Assembly: GCF_009380155.1 (NCBI RefSeq)
Contig: NZ_WHUV01000004.1
Coordinates: forward strand, 434,001-498,000
Direction: 5' to 3'
Length of the DNA stretch: 64,000 bases
DNA from: Pseudomonas piscis
GTDB taxonomy: Bacteria > Pseudomonadota > Gammaproteobacteria > Pseudomonadales > Pseudomonadaceae
Shown: piece by piece, positions 45,396-55,025 of the stretch
How the letters are laid out: each line of letters begins with the position of its first letter
Numbering within the stretch: position 1 is the stretch's first letter
Program-made: the position numbers and the translations under genes
The notes under the pieces: model-generated
The model's database searches: none
Told to the model about the DNA's origin: nothing
The model's input: the letters and a program-made list of their open reading frames with translations, nothing else

Positions 45396-46574
45396 ATGGC
45401 TTGGAATGAGCCGGGTGGCAACTCGAATAATCAGGACCCTTGGGGCGGTAAGCGCCGCAATAACGGCGATCGCAAGGGCCCGCCAGATCTCGACGAGGCC
45501 TTCCGTAAGCTGCAGGAAAGCCTGAATGGGTTGTTCGGTGGTGGTAAGAAACGTGGTGATGACGGCCCCAGCTCCGGCAAGGGCGGTGGTTTCGGCTTGC
45601 TGGGCATTGGTCTTGTGGTGTTGGCGGCGGCATGGCTGTACAGCGCCGTCTACGTCGTCGACGAGCAGGAGCAGGCCGTGGTGCTGCGCTTCGGCAAGTA
45701 TTACGAGACCGTTGGCCCGGGCCTGAACATCTATTTCCCGCCGATCGATCGCAAGTACATGGAAAACGTCACGCGTGAGCGTGCCTACACCAAGCAGGGC
45801 CAGATGCTGACCGAGGACGAGAACATCGTCGAGGTGCCGCTGACCGTGCAGTACAAGATCAGTAACCTGCAGGACTTCGTGCTGAACGTCGACCAGCCGG
45901 AGATCAGTCTGCAGCACGCGACCGACAGTGCCCTGCGCCATGTGGTGGGCTCCACCGCCATGGACCAGGTGTTGACCGAGGGTCGTGAACTCATGGCCAG
46001 CGAGATCAAGGAGCGTCTGCAGCGTTTCCTCGACAACTATCGCACCGGTATCACCGTGACCCAGGTGAACGTGCAGAGCGCGGCGGCCCCGCGTGAAGTG
46101 CAGGAAGCCTTCGACGACGTGATCCGTGCTCGTGAAGATGAGCAGCGTTCGCGCAACCAGGCTGAAACTTACGCCAACGGCGTGGTTCCTGAAGCTCGCG
46201 GTCAGGCCCAGCGCATTCTCGAGGATGCCAACGGTTACCGCGACGAGGTGGTCTCGCGCGCCAAGGGTGAGGCCGATCGCTTCACCAAGCTGGTCGCCGA
46301 GTACCGCAAGGCGCCAGAGGTCACTCGCCAGCGCCTGTACCTGGACACCATGCAGGAAGTCTTCAGCAATACCAGCAAGGTGCTGGTGACCGGTGGCAAG
46401 GGCGGGCAGAACAACCTGCTGTACCTGCCGCTGGACAAGATGATCGACAGTGGTCGTAGCGGTGGCTCCCCGGTAGCGGGCTCTGCTTCTACCTCCAGCA
46501 ATGAAGCGAATGCGCGCGCGGCGGTTGAGCATATGCAGCAACAGCAGCAGACGCGTTCTAGGGAGAGTCGCTGA
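45396..46574 (+). CDS. hflK: FtsH protease modulator HflK
   Basis: SPFH/prohibitin membrane protein that with HflC forms a periplasmic cage around FtsH. It has 392 residues: Gly/Asn-rich cytoplasmic N-terminus, one membrane helix (about 68-88), SPFH domain (about 90-280), helical region and a Gln-rich C-terminus. The ATG at 45396 follows GGAGA; an ATG at 45384 is a less likely alternative. Stop and hflC start share one base. Confidence 0.97.
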   Translation: MAWNEPGGNSNNQDPWGGKRRNNGDRKGPPDLDEAFRKLQESLNGLFGGGKKRGDDGPSSGKGGGFGLLGIGLVVLAAAWLYSAVYVVDEQEQAVVLRFGKYYETVGPGLNIYFPPIDRKYMENVTRERAYTKQGQMLTEDENIVEVPLTVQYKISNLQDFVLNVDQPEISLQHATDSALRHVVGSTAMDQVLTEGRELMASEIKERLQRFLDNYRTGITVTQVNVQSAAAPREVQEAFDDVIRAREDEQRSRNQAETYANGVVPEARGQAQRILEDANGYRDEVVSRAKGEADRFTKLVAEYRKAPEVTRQRLYLDTMQEVFSNTSKVLVTGGKGGQNNLLYLPLDKMIDSGRSGGSPVAGSASTSSNEANARAAVEHMQQQQQTRSRESR

Positions 46575-47443
46575 TGAGCAATAAATCGCTGATCGCCCTG
46601 ATCGTGGGTGTAGTCGTGGCGGTGGTTGCCTGGAACAGCTTCTACATCGTGGCTCAGACCGAGCGCGCGGTGTTGCTGCAGTTCGGTCGTGTGGTCCAGG
46701 CCGATGTCCAGCCTGGCCTGCATGTGAAAGTGCCCTACGTGAACCAGGTGCGTAAGTTCGATGCACGCCTGATGACCCTGGATGCACCGACTCAGCGCTT
46801 CCTGACCCTGGAAAAGAAAGCGGTGATGGTGGATGCCTATGCCAAGTGGCGGGTGAAGGACGCCGAGCGTTTCTACACCGCGACTTCCGGTCTCAAGCAG
46901 ATCGCTGACGAGCGCCTGTCCCGCCGTCTGGAATCGGGCCTGCGCGACCAGTTCGGTAAGCGCACCCTGCACGAAGTGGTGTCGGGCGAGCGCGATGCGC
47001 TGATGGCCGACATCACCGGCTCGCTGAACAAGATGGCGGAGAAGGAACTGGGCATCGAAGTCGTGGATGTCCGGGTCAAGGCTATCGACCTGCCCAAGGA
47101 AGTGAACCGCAGCGTGTTCGAGCGGATGAGCACCGAACGTGAGCGTGAGGCTCGCGAGCATCGTGCCAAGGGTAACGAGCTGGCCGAAGGTATCCGTGCC
47201 GACGCCGATCGTCAGCGCCGTGTACTGCTGGCCGAAGCCTATCGTGAGTCCGAAGAGGCGCGCGGTGATGGCGATGCCCAGGCTGCGGCTATCTATGCCA
47301 AGGCCTACGGCCAGGACCAGGAGTTCTACGCGTTCTACCGTAGCCTGCGAGCCTACCGTGAAAGCTTCGCGAACAAATCCGACGTCATGGTCCTGGATCC
47401 GAGCAGCGACTTCTTCCACTACCTGGAAAAGTCCAAGCCTTGA
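46574..47443 (+). CDS. hflC: FtsH protease modulator HflC
   Basis: Partner of HflK. 289 residues: N-terminal membrane helix (about 5-24), SPFH domain with VAQTERAVLLQFGRVVQADV, then a long charged helix rich in Arg/Glu (about 180-240). Translationally coupled to hflK by a one-base overlap (TGATG). A hairpin at 47463 follows. Confidence 0.97.
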   Translation: MSNKSLIALIVGVVVAVVAWNSFYIVAQTERAVLLQFGRVVQADVQPGLHVKVPYVNQVRKFDARLMTLDAPTQRFLTLEKKAVMVDAYAKWRVKDAERFYTATSGLKQIADERLSRRLESGLRDQFGKRTLHEVVSGERDALMADITGSLNKMAEKELGIEVVDVRVKAIDLPKEVNRSVFERMSTEREREAREHRAKGNELAEGIRADADRQRRVLLAEAYRESEEARGDGDAQAAAIYAKAYGQDQEFYAFYRSLRAYRESFANKSDVMVLDPSSDFFHYLEKSKP

Positions 47444-47462
47444 TCCGCCCTTGACCCAAGGG

Positions 47463-47504
47463 CACCCCGCCGGGCGGCTAAAACGCCTCGCGGGGTGATC
47501 CTTT
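47463..47504 (+). terminator. Hairpin after hflC
   Basis: Stem CACCCCGC (47463-47470) / GCGGGGTG (47490-47497), 8 bp with a 19-base loop that can fold further, followed by ATCCTTT. It lies 20 bases after the hflC stop. Confidence 0.6.
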
Positions 47505-47528
47505 GGGAAAACGGGTGTATGATGCGGC

Positions 47529-47552
47529 AGCCGGGAAATTCCCGGCTTTTTT
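47529..47552 (+). terminator. Strong terminator-like hairpin between hflC and hisZ
   Basis: Stem AGCCGGGAA / TTCCCGGCT (9 bp, 1-base centre) followed by TTTTT. It lies just downstream of a TATGAT hexamer at 47518. The rest of 47444-47735 has no coding sequence that I can recognise. Confidence 0.8.
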
Positions 47553-47735
47553 GCGTCTGCATGTTTGATTGGCCGTGGCTCGTTCAAGAGTCCGGCGAGA
47601 TTTTTCGAGGAAAAGGGTCTGTACAGCCGATTTCTGGCTGCCTGTCCGGCTGAGCTCGCGTCGGATGCGACTGTTTTCTGCTTCACTCTAAGGCTGGCCC
47701 CAGGCTTGCCGCCCGGACCATAGGGGAATGGCGTA

Positions 47736-48923
47736 ATGGCAACGGTAGACCGCTGGCTGCTGCCAGATGGCATCGAAGAAGTATTGCCGCCGGAAGCGGC
47801 GCGCATCGAAGTAGCGCGTCGTCAGGTGTTGGATCTGTTTCAGAGCTGGGGTTACGAGTTTGTCGTCACTCCCCATATCGAATACCTGGAATCCCTGTTG
47901 ACGGGCGCCGGCCAGGACCTGGACCTGCGCACCTTCAAGGTCATCGATCCGCAATCGGGCCGGCAAATGGGGTTCCGTGCCGACATCACGCCACAAGTGG
48001 CGCGTATCGACGCCCACACCCTGCGTCGTGAAGGGCCGAGCCGCCTGTGCTACGCCGGCAGCGTGCTGCATGCCCAGCCGCGGGCCCTGTCGACTTCCCG
48101 TAGCCCGATCCAGCTGGGTGCCGAGTTGTACGGCGACGCGAGCCCAAGCAGCGACGTCGAGGTCATCAGTCTGATGTTGGCCATGCTGCAGCTGGCCGAG
48201 GTGCCGGATGTGCACATGGACCTGGGCCACGTGGGGATCTACCGCGGCCTGGCCCAGGCTGCCGGCCTGTCCGGCGCCGTGGAGCAACAATTGTTCGACG
48301 CCTTGCAGCGCAAGGCGGTCGATGAAGTCATCAGCCTGACCGAAGGGCTGCCGGCGGACCTGGCGCAGATGCTGCGTTCCCTGGTGGACCTGTGCGGTAG
48401 CCGTGAAGTGCTGAGCGATGCTCGCCGTCGCCTGGCCGGCGCGCCGACTCCGGTGCTGGTGGCCCTGGATGAGCTGCTGACGATTGCCGAGCGCCTGTCG
48501 GTGCGTTTCCCGGATCTGCCGCTGTATTTCGATCTTGGCGAACTGCGTGGCTATCACTACCACACCGGCGTGGTGTTCGCGGTATTCGTCCCTGGCGTGG
48601 GTCAATCCATCGCCCAGGGCGGTCGCTACGATGACATCGGCGCGGATTTCGGGCGTGCCCGGCCGGCTACCGGTTTCTCCACCGACCTCAAGACCCTGGT
48701 GACCCTGGGGCGTGCCGAGATCGAATTGCCGTCGGGTGGTATCTGGATGCCCGACAACACCGACGCAGCACTCTGGCAGACCGTCTGCCAGTTGCGCAGC
48801 GAAGGCCAGCGCGTAGTCCAAGCCTTGCCTGGGCAACCCTTGGCCGCTGCCGCGGAAGCGGACTGCGACCGGCAATTGGTTCAGCAAGATGGTATTTGGC
48901 AAGTATTGCCACTGGTTTCCTGA
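47736..48923 (+). CDS. hisZ: ATP phosphoribosyltransferase regulatory subunit HisZ
   Basis: Histidyl-tRNA-synthetase paralogue that activates the short form of HisG in histidine synthesis. It has 395 residues and keeps the class II core (DRWLLPDGIEEVLPPEAARIE, FKVIDPQSGRQMGFRADITPQVAR), but ends without the anticodon-binding domain of true HisRS. Placement next to purA is usual in Pseudomonas. Confidence 0.95.
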   Translation: MATVDRWLLPDGIEEVLPPEAARIEVARRQVLDLFQSWGYEFVVTPHIEYLESLLTGAGQDLDLRTFKVIDPQSGRQMGFRADITPQVARIDAHTLRREGPSRLCYAGSVLHAQPRALSTSRSPIQLGAELYGDASPSSDVEVISLMLAMLQLAEVPDVHMDLGHVGIYRGLAQAAGLSGAVEQQLFDALQRKAVDEVISLTEGLPADLAQMLRSLVDLCGSREVLSDARRRLAGAPTPVLVALDELLTIAERLSVRFPDLPLYFDLGELRGYHYHTGVVFAVFVPGVGQSIAQGGRYDDIGADFGRARPATGFSTDLKTLVTLGRAEIELPSGGIWMPDNTDAALWQTVCQLRSEGQRVVQALPGQPLAAAAEADCDRQLVQQDGIWQVLPLVS

Positions 48924-48977
48924 GTTTTCCTGCCGGCTCTCGCCGGCACCAAGTTTGCGCGAATGAGGACAAATGTT

Positions 48978-50270
48978 ATGGGTAAGAATGTCGTAGTCCT
49001 GGGCACCCAGTGGGGTGATGAGGGCAAAGGCAAGATCGTTGATCTGCTGACCGAACATGCCGCCGCCGTAGTGCGCTACCAAGGTGGCCACAACGCCGGC
49101 CATACCCTGGTGATCGACGGTGAGAAGACCGTTCTGCACCTGATCCCGTCCGGCGTGCTGCGCGAAGGCGTGCAGTGCCTGATCGGCAACGGCGTAGTGG
49201 TGGCTCCGGATGCCTTGATGCGTGAAATCGTCAAGCTGGAAGAAAAAGGCGTACCGGTACGCGAGCGCCTGCGCATCAGCCCGTCCTGCCCGCTGATCCT
49301 GTCCTACCACGTAGCGCTGGACCAGGCCCGCGAGAAAGCCCGCGGCGAAGCCAAGATCGGCACCACCGGTCGTGGCATCGGCCCGGCCTACGAAGACAAG
49401 GTGGCTCGCCGCGGCCTGCGCATCGGCGACCTGTTCCACCGCGAGCGTTTCGCCGCCAAGCTGGGCGAGTTGCTGGACTACCACAACTTCGTCCTGGTCA
49501 ATTACTACAAAGAGCCGGCCATCGACTTCCAGAAGACCCTGGACGAGTGCATGGAGTACGCCGAGCAGCTCAAGCCGATGATGCTCGACGTCACCGCCGA
49601 ACTGCATCAGCTGCGTCGCGATGGCAAGGACATCATGTTCGAAGGCGCCCAGGGTTCGCTGCTGGACATCGACCACGGTACCTATCCATACGTCACCAGC
49701 TCCAACACCACCGCTGGCGGCATTGCCACCGGTTCTGGCGTGGGTCCGATGTACATCGACTACATCCTGGGCATCACCAAGGCCTACACAACTCGTGTTG
49801 GCTCGGGCCCATTCCCGACCGAGCTGTTCGATGACGTCGGTGCCTTCCTGGCCAAGCGTGGCCACGAGTTCGGCGCCACCACTGGCCGTGCCCGCCGCTG
49901 CGGTTGGTTCGATGCCGTGATCCTGCGTCGCGCCATCGACGTCAACAGCATTTCGGGCCTGTGCCTGACCAAGCTGGACGTACTGGACGGCCTGGAAACC
50001 ATCAACATCTGCGTTGGCTACAAGAACCAGGATGGTGCAGTCATCGACGCGCCAACCGACGCCGACAGCTACATCGGCCTGGAGCCGGTGTACGAGCAGA
50101 TGCCGGGCTGGAGCGAGTCGACCCTGGGCGTCAAGACCCTGGAAGAGCTGCCGGCCGCCGCCCTGGCCTACATCAAGCGCATCGAAGAGCTGGTCGGCGC
50201 GCCGATCGACATTATCTCGACAGGCCCGGACCGCAACGAGACCATCGTCCTGCGCCATCCGTTCGCTTGA
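48978..50270 (+). CDS. purA: Adenylosuccinate synthetase
   Basis: Converts IMP, Asp and GTP to adenylosuccinate. 430 residues. The GTP-binding N-terminus reads GTQWGDEGKGKIVDLL, with GHNAGHTLV and the C-terminal STGPDRNETI guanine-recognition segment. The ATG at 48978 follows GAGGA with normal spacing; the ATG at 48963 would add five residues and has no ribosome site. Confidence 0.98.
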   Translation: MGKNVVVLGTQWGDEGKGKIVDLLTEHAAAVVRYQGGHNAGHTLVIDGEKTVLHLIPSGVLREGVQCLIGNGVVVAPDALMREIVKLEEKGVPVRERLRISPSCPLILSYHVALDQAREKARGEAKIGTTGRGIGPAYEDKVARRGLRIGDLFHRERFAAKLGELLDYHNFVLVNYYKEPAIDFQKTLDECMEYAEQLKPMMLDVTAELHQLRRDGKDIMFEGAQGSLLDIDHGTYPYVTSSNTTAGGIATGSGVGPMYIDYILGITKAYTTRVGSGPFPTELFDDVGAFLAKRGHEFGATTGRARRCGWFDAVILRRAIDVNSISGLCLTKLDVLDGLETINICVGYKNQDGAVIDAPTDADSYIGLEPVYEQMPGWSESTLGVKTLEELPAAALAYIKRIEELVGAPIDIISTGPDRNETIVLRHPFA

Positions 50271-50289
50271 TAAGCTGTTGATGTAGCAA

Positions 50290-50325
50290 ACAAAGGGCCC
50301 CTCATGGGGCCCTTTGTCGTTTCTG
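50290..50325 (+). terminator. Terminator of purA
   Basis: Stem ACAAAGGGCCCC / GGGGCCCTTTGT (12 bp) with loop TCAT and a short T-rich tail, 20 bases after the purA stop. Confidence 0.93.
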
Positions 50326-50409
50326 CCTGCCGCACGGCACGACCCTTGCTGGGAAATCCACTTCTAGAGTGCCATCAGAATAATGGCGTCAAAAGTAGAG
50401 GGATTTCCT

Positions 50410-52344
50410 GTGTCGGCCGTTCTCTCACTGTTACAAAGCCGTTTACTACGGCCTGTATTCGTTACTCTCGGTATCGCCCTTTTGGTGCAAGTGCTGGTCG
50501 CCGTTGCCCTGACCCGGAGCACGGTGACAGCCCTGGAGGCAAACCTGGCTTCGCGCCTGGGCGGTGACAGCCAGAAGCTCGCGGGTGAGCTGGAACAGGC
50601 GGGCAAGGAGGTCACCTCCAGCCTGGAGAGCCTGTCCGCCAGTACTCGCCAGCGGCTTACGGCTGGCTTGTCGTCGCGGCTCAAGGAGGAGCAGGTACAG
50701 CTGCGCGATGCGCTGGAGAAAGACCTGAAGGATTCCGCCAACGATATGGCCCAGTTGCTGGCCTCGGTGGCGCCTCGGGCCATGTGGGACAACGATGTGC
50801 CAACCTTGTCCGAGTTCGCGCGGCGGGCCCAGCGCAATCCTAGCGTGCTCTTCGTGGTGTATGACGATGCCACGGGGGCGCACCTGACTCGCTACCTGAA
50901 CCGTGAAAACCCCATCAACCGCGCCCTGCTAGAGAAGGGCAAGGGCGATCGGGCCCTGGACAAGGTCCTGGATGCGGCGAAGAACGATCCTTCGGTCTAC
51001 TACATCGAGGCCTCGATCAATCCCAATGGGGTGGAGATCGGCAAGGTGCTGATGGGGGTATCCACGGCTTCCGTGGAGGCAGACATCGCGGCGTTGGACC
51101 AGCGCTTCACGGCCTTGATCGCGAGCAGCGACCAACTCGTTGGCGACAGTCTCAAGGGGGCCTCCGCCGACAGTTCGGCGGCGATGCGTTCACGGCTGCA
51201 GTCGGCCCAGGGCACGGCGGCCGAGATGCAGGCCAACACTGCCAGTACCGTGCAAGAGGCGGCGGCCACCCTGCGTTGGCAGATTGGCGTAGGCCTGGCC
51301 TTGGTAGGCCTGGCGTTGCTGCTGTTGCTGGCGGTTGTGCTGGGGCGGCGGGTGGTCAACAAGCTGCACCTGCTGATTGCCGCGCTCAATGACCTGGCGG
51401 CCGGTGAGGGCGACCTGACCAAGCGCGTGCCACTCAACAGCAACGATGAGATCGGCGACATGGCCTCGGCGGTGAATCGCTTCGTCGACAAGTTGCAGCC
51501 GATCGTCCGTGAGGCGGGTGATGTGGCGCAGCGCACTGGCGTCGAGATTGGCGCGATGAGCTTGCGTAATGCCGGCGCCGATGCGGCGGCCGAGGCCCAG
51601 CGCGACGAGGTGGCGGAGAGCCTGCGGGCCCTGTCGCACATGGCTGACGAGGCCCAGGCGGAAAGCCAGGCCATGCAGGCTGCGTTGCAGCAGGTGGTGG
51701 AGATCCGCCAGGCCACTGATGAGACCACCCGGACTTCGGAGCAGGTCGGTAGCTTGATCGAGGCCCTGGCCGGGCAGGTGGATACCGGGGCCAAGGTGAT
51801 CGAGCGCTTGGCCCAGCAAAGCGAGCAGATCGAGGTGGTGCTGACGGTGATCCATGGCATCGCCGAGCAGACCAACCTGCTGGCGCTGAATGCGGCGATC
51901 GAGGCGGCTCGGGCCGGCGAGACCGGACGCGGTTTCGCGGTAGTGGCGGACGAAGTACGGGCCTTGGCCAGCAAGACCCAGAGTTCCACTGGCGATATCC
52001 AGGCCCATATCGGCGCTCTGCAGCAAGGTGCGCGCGAAGCGGTGGCGGCTATCGGCCAGGCTGGGCGCCAGGCCAGCGAAGGCTTGCTGGTGCTGCGCGA
52101 CAGCGCTCGATTGCAGCAGTCGGTGCAGTCATCGGTGGAGCAGGTGCACGCTGCCATTGGCTTGGCTACCCAGGCTGCGGCGCAACAAGCCCAGGGCGCG
52201 CAGGCGGTGCGTGGGCGAGTGGAGACCATTCATGCCCAGGCCGAGCGTGCGGCCCAGGCAGTGGTGGAAACCACCGCTAGCGGCAAGGTGCTGGACAGCC
52301 TGGCGGCGCAGCTCAAGGCCAGCCTGGGCCAGTTTCGCGCCTGA
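50410..52344 (+). CDS. Methyl-accepting chemotaxis protein
   Basis: Transmembrane chemoreceptor of 644 residues. Membrane helices at about 14-36 and 289-315 enclose a periplasmic sensor domain of about 250 residues with long helices; a HAMP domain follows (about 315-370). The cytoplasmic hairpin tip, IAEQTNLLALNAAIEAARAGETGRGFAVVADEVRALA-type, is intact. No C-terminal CheR-binding pentapeptide. The GTG at 50410 is preferred because AGAGGGA lies six bases upstream; an ATG at 50383 would add nine residues. The ligand is unknown. Confidence 0.93.
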   Translation: MSAVLSLLQSRLLRPVFVTLGIALLVQVLVAVALTRSTVTALEANLASRLGGDSQKLAGELEQAGKEVTSSLESLSASTRQRLTAGLSSRLKEEQVQLRDALEKDLKDSANDMAQLLASVAPRAMWDNDVPTLSEFARRAQRNPSVLFVVYDDATGAHLTRYLNRENPINRALLEKGKGDRALDKVLDAAKNDPSVYYIEASINPNGVEIGKVLMGVSTASVEADIAALDQRFTALIASSDQLVGDSLKGASADSSAAMRSRLQSAQGTAAEMQANTASTVQEAAATLRWQIGVGLALVGLALLLLLAVVLGRRVVNKLHLLIAALNDLAAGEGDLTKRVPLNSNDEIGDMASAVNRFVDKLQPIVREAGDVAQRTGVEIGAMSLRNAGADAAAEAQRDEVAESLRALSHMADEAQAESQAMQAALQQVVEIRQATDETTRTSEQVGSLIEALAGQVDTGAKVIERLAQQSEQIEVVLTVIHGIAEQTNLLALNAAIEAARAGETGRGFAVVADEVRALASKTQSSTGDIQAHIGALQQGAREAVAAIGQAGRQASEGLLVLRDSARLQQSVQSSVEQVHAAIGLATQAAAQQAQGAQAVRGRVETIHAQAERAAQAVVETTASGKVLDSLAAQLKASLGQFRA

Positions 52345-52394
52345 GGTCGGTACTGGCCGATGGCTCTGGCGAGCCATCGGCCGGTAGGGTGCTT

Positions 52395-53954
52395 TCAGCG
52401 GCTCAGGTACATGCGCGTCGTCAGCAGGTACACCGGCAGGCCCGAGACCAGGATCAACAGCACCGCATAGGGCGCCGCTGCGGCGAACTCCAGGTTCGAG
52501 GTATGGGCCCAGACTGCGGTGGCCAGGGTGTTCAGCCCCGTGGGGCTGAGTAGCAGGGTCGCGGTGAGTTCCTTCATCGCATCCAGGAATACCAGGGCGA
52601 AGGCCGCACCCAGTGCCGGGAAGATGATCGGCAGGGTGACCCGGCAAAAGGCCCTGAACGACGAAGCTCCCAGGGTTCGCGCCGCCTCTTCCAGCTGTGG
52701 TGCTGCCTTGTTCAAGGCTGTGCGAATCGGTGCCTGGGCCAGTGGCAGGAACAGCAAGGCGTAGGCGATCAGTAGCAGCGCCGAGGTCTGGTACAGCGCC
52801 GGCACATAGTGCAAGGCGAAGTACACCAGGGTCAGGGCGATCACCAGGCCTGGCAAAGCGTGCAGCAAGTAAGGCAGGCGTTCGGCCCAGATCGCCAGTC
52901 GCCCTTTGTAGCGCACCACCAGCAGGCCCACCGGTACCGCCAGCAGCAGGCACAGCGCCGCGCCGCCAAGGGAGAGCGCCAGGGATGAAAGCAGGGCTTC
53001 ACCGATGGCGGCCATGGGAAAGGCGGCCGATGAACCTATCGCCAGCCAGTAGGCCAGCATTGCCAGGGGAACGCCGCTGCCGATCAGTGCCAGTGCCAGG
53101 CAATAGAGCTGTCCGGGCAGGCTCCAGGCTCCCAGGCGCACCTGTTCGGCATGACGGGCGACTCCCTGGCCGATGCGTACGTGTCGGCCCTTGCCGCGGG
53201 CTCGCAGCTCCAGCCACAGCAGGGCCAGGCACAACAGCAGCAGGACGGCCGACAGCATCGCCGCATTGGCGTTGCTGAATTCCAGCTCGAATTGCTGGTA
53301 GATCGCCGTGGTGAAGGTCTGCAGGCCCATGATCGACAGGGCGCCGAACTCCACCAGCATGTGCAAGGCAATCAGCAGCGATCCCGCTAGTAGCGATGGC
53401 CAGAGCAGGGGCAGGGTGATCTTGAAGAACACTCCCCAGCGGTCCTGCCCCAGGGTGCGCGCGGACTCCTCCAGGGATGGGTCGAGATTGCGCAGCGTGG
53501 CGGCTACTGGCAGGAATACCAGCGGGTACTTGGAGAGGGTCATCACCAGGATCGCCCCGCCCAATCCTTCGAAGCTGGCGCTCAGGGATACCCAGGTGAA
53601 ACTGCTGACGAAAGCCGGCACGGCGAACGGCAGGCACAGCACCACGCCCCAGATCCTCCGGCCCGGCAGGTCGCTGCGCTCCAGCAGCCAGGCCAGGGAC
53701 AGGCCGATGATCGCGCAGGCGCCGGTCGTTCCGAACATCAGCAACAGCGTGTTGCGTAGCAGGCGGAATACGTAGGGGCGCCATAGCAGGTGCCAGGCTT
53801 CTGCCCAGCCGGCTTGCCAGGCCTTGAGCACCACATAACCCAGGGGCAGGAGGCTCAGGCAGACCAATAGCAGGACCGGCAGTAGCAGCCAGGCAGGAGG
53901 GGGCTTGCGCCCCGGTGCGCGATGGGCGCGTGCGGCGGAAAACGAAGGGCCCAT
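52395..53954 (-). CDS. Iron(III)-type ABC transporter permease (fused two-domain)
   Basis: A 519-residue inner-membrane permease with about 12 helices formed by two fused BPD permease domains. Each half has an EAA-type loop: EESARTLGQDRWGVFFKITLPLLWPS (first) and EEAARTLGASSFRAFCRVTLPIIFPA (second). Architecture matches FbpB/SfuB/FutB iron permeases. It starts at the last base of the binding-protein gene (TGATG), so they are coupled. No ATPase gene is adjacent. Confidence 0.93.
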   Translation of the reverse strand: MGPSFSAARAHRAPGRKPPPAWLLLPVLLLVCLSLLPLGYVVLKAWQAGWAEAWHLLWRPYVFRLLRNTLLLMFGTTGACAIIGLSLAWLLERSDLPGRRIWGVVLCLPFAVPAFVSSFTWVSLSASFEGLGGAILVMTLSKYPLVFLPVAATLRNLDPSLEESARTLGQDRWGVFFKITLPLLWPSLLAGSLLIALHMLVEFGALSIMGLQTFTTAIYQQFELEFSNANAAMLSAVLLLLCLALLWLELRARGKGRHVRIGQGVARHAEQVRLGAWSLPGQLYCLALALIGSGVPLAMLAYWLAIGSSAAFPMAAIGEALLSSLALSLGGAALCLLLAVPVGLLVVRYKGRLAIWAERLPYLLHALPGLVIALTLVYFALHYVPALYQTSALLLIAYALLFLPLAQAPIRTALNKAAPQLEEAARTLGASSFRAFCRVTLPIIFPALGAAFALVFLDAMKELTATLLLSPTGLNTLATAVWAHTSNLEFAAAAPYAVLLILVSGLPVYLLTTRMYLSR

Positions 53955-54979
53955 CAGTTCAGGCCGACATCACGTTCCAGCTCCAGGGCCTGTTCGGCAT
54001 TGCCCAGGTCGGCGGGTGTCACCCGTGGAGGGTTCAGCTCGCTGAAGGGCTTGAGCCCGCGGTTGGACTCCATGCCCTTGTGCAGCGGATATTCCGCGGT
54101 GGTCTGGGTGATCACGCGCTGGCCTTCTTCGCTGGCCATGTAGGCGAGGAATTGCTGGGCTTCCTTGGGATGCTTGCTGGACTTGAGTACCGCAGCACTG
54201 GAGACGGTGATCAGGCCGCCGGCGTCGCCATTGGTGAAGTAGTGCAGCTTGGAGTCCAGCTGGCCTCTTTCCCGTTGCAGGGCGAACCAGTAGTAGTTGT
54301 TTGCCAGGACCGCGGCCACTTCGCCGTTTTCCACGGCCTTGAGCGCGACCATGTTGTTGCTGTAGACCTTGCCGAACGCTCGTAGCCCGGTCAGCCATTC
54401 TTCGGCTGCGTCCATGCCGTGCAGCTTGATGATCGCCACGGCCTGTTCCTGGAAAGCGCCGCTGGTGGGGACGAAGCCGATCTTGCCTTGCCATTGGGGC
54501 TGGGAGAATTCCAGTACCGATGTGGGCAGGTCCTTTTCAGCGACTAGCTTGGGGTTGAAGGCCACCACGCGGACGCGGGCGGTGATGCCGATCCAGGTAC
54601 CGTTGCTGGCCACATACTCCTTGGGCAGTACGGCCAGGGTGGCGGTGTCGGTCTGGGCCAGCAGCCCCTGTTCCCCCAGTTTGTTCAGGGGTGGGGATTC
54701 TTCGGAATAGATCACGTCGGCGGGGGAGCGCTCGCCTTCTTCGACTACCTGGCTGGCCAGCTGGTTGCTGCTGCCCTTGCGAACATTGACGTGGATGCCG
54801 GTCTTGGCTTCGAAGGCCTTGGCGACCGCTTCGCCGACTTCCTTGTGCTGGCCGTTGTACAGGGTCAGGGAAACGGGTTCAGCGGCTTGGGTGATTGGGG
54901 TTGCCAGGGTCAATCCCAGCAAAGTGATGGTCAAGCCACGCAGAAGGGATGTCGGTAGGAGGGTATTTCTGAACATCAT
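53954..54979 (-). CDS. Iron(III)-type ABC transporter substrate-binding protein
   Basis: A 341-residue periplasmic protein with a signal peptide (about 1-32, TPITQA|AEPV). It belongs to the ferric-ion binding FbpA/FutA group: the start of the mature domain reads LTLYNGQHKEVGEAVAKAFEAKTGI, and the adjacent Tyr pair in NNYYWF are the expected Fe(III) ligands. It is the first gene of the minus-strand pair with the permease. A 14-base palindrome lies about 50 bases upstream of the start. Confidence 0.92.
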   Translation of the reverse strand: MMFRNTLLPTSLLRGLTITLLGLTLATPITQAAEPVSLTLYNGQHKEVGEAVAKAFEAKTGIHVNVRKGSSNQLASQVVEEGERSPADVIYSEESPPLNKLGEQGLLAQTDTATLAVLPKEYVASNGTWIGITARVRVVAFNPKLVAEKDLPTSVLEFSQPQWQGKIGFVPTSGAFQEQAVAIIKLHGMDAAEEWLTGLRAFGKVYSNNMVALKAVENGEVAAVLANNYYWFALQRERGQLDSKLHYFTNGDAGGLITVSSAAVLKSSKHPKEAQQFLAYMASEEGQRVITQTTAEYPLHKGMESNRGLKPFSELNPPRVTPADLGNAEQALELERDVGLN

Positions 54980-55025
54980 TCGCAGGTTTCCTCACTCTTG
55001 CATTGCAAAAACTTGTAACAATCAT

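Noticed and set aside
43743..46787. A 1014-codon open frame on the minus strand across hfq, hflX and hflK/hflC
   Set aside because: It is a shadow of strong third-position GC bias in the well-recognised plus-strand genes; the translation is low-complexity His/Gln/Leu-rich with no domain, and there is no ribosome site.
47444..47735. A DUF2065 (YjeT-like) gene between hflC and hisZ
   Set aside because: I looked because this small gene lies there in some relatives, but no start plus hydrophobic 60-residue frame is visible; the gap holds hairpins only.
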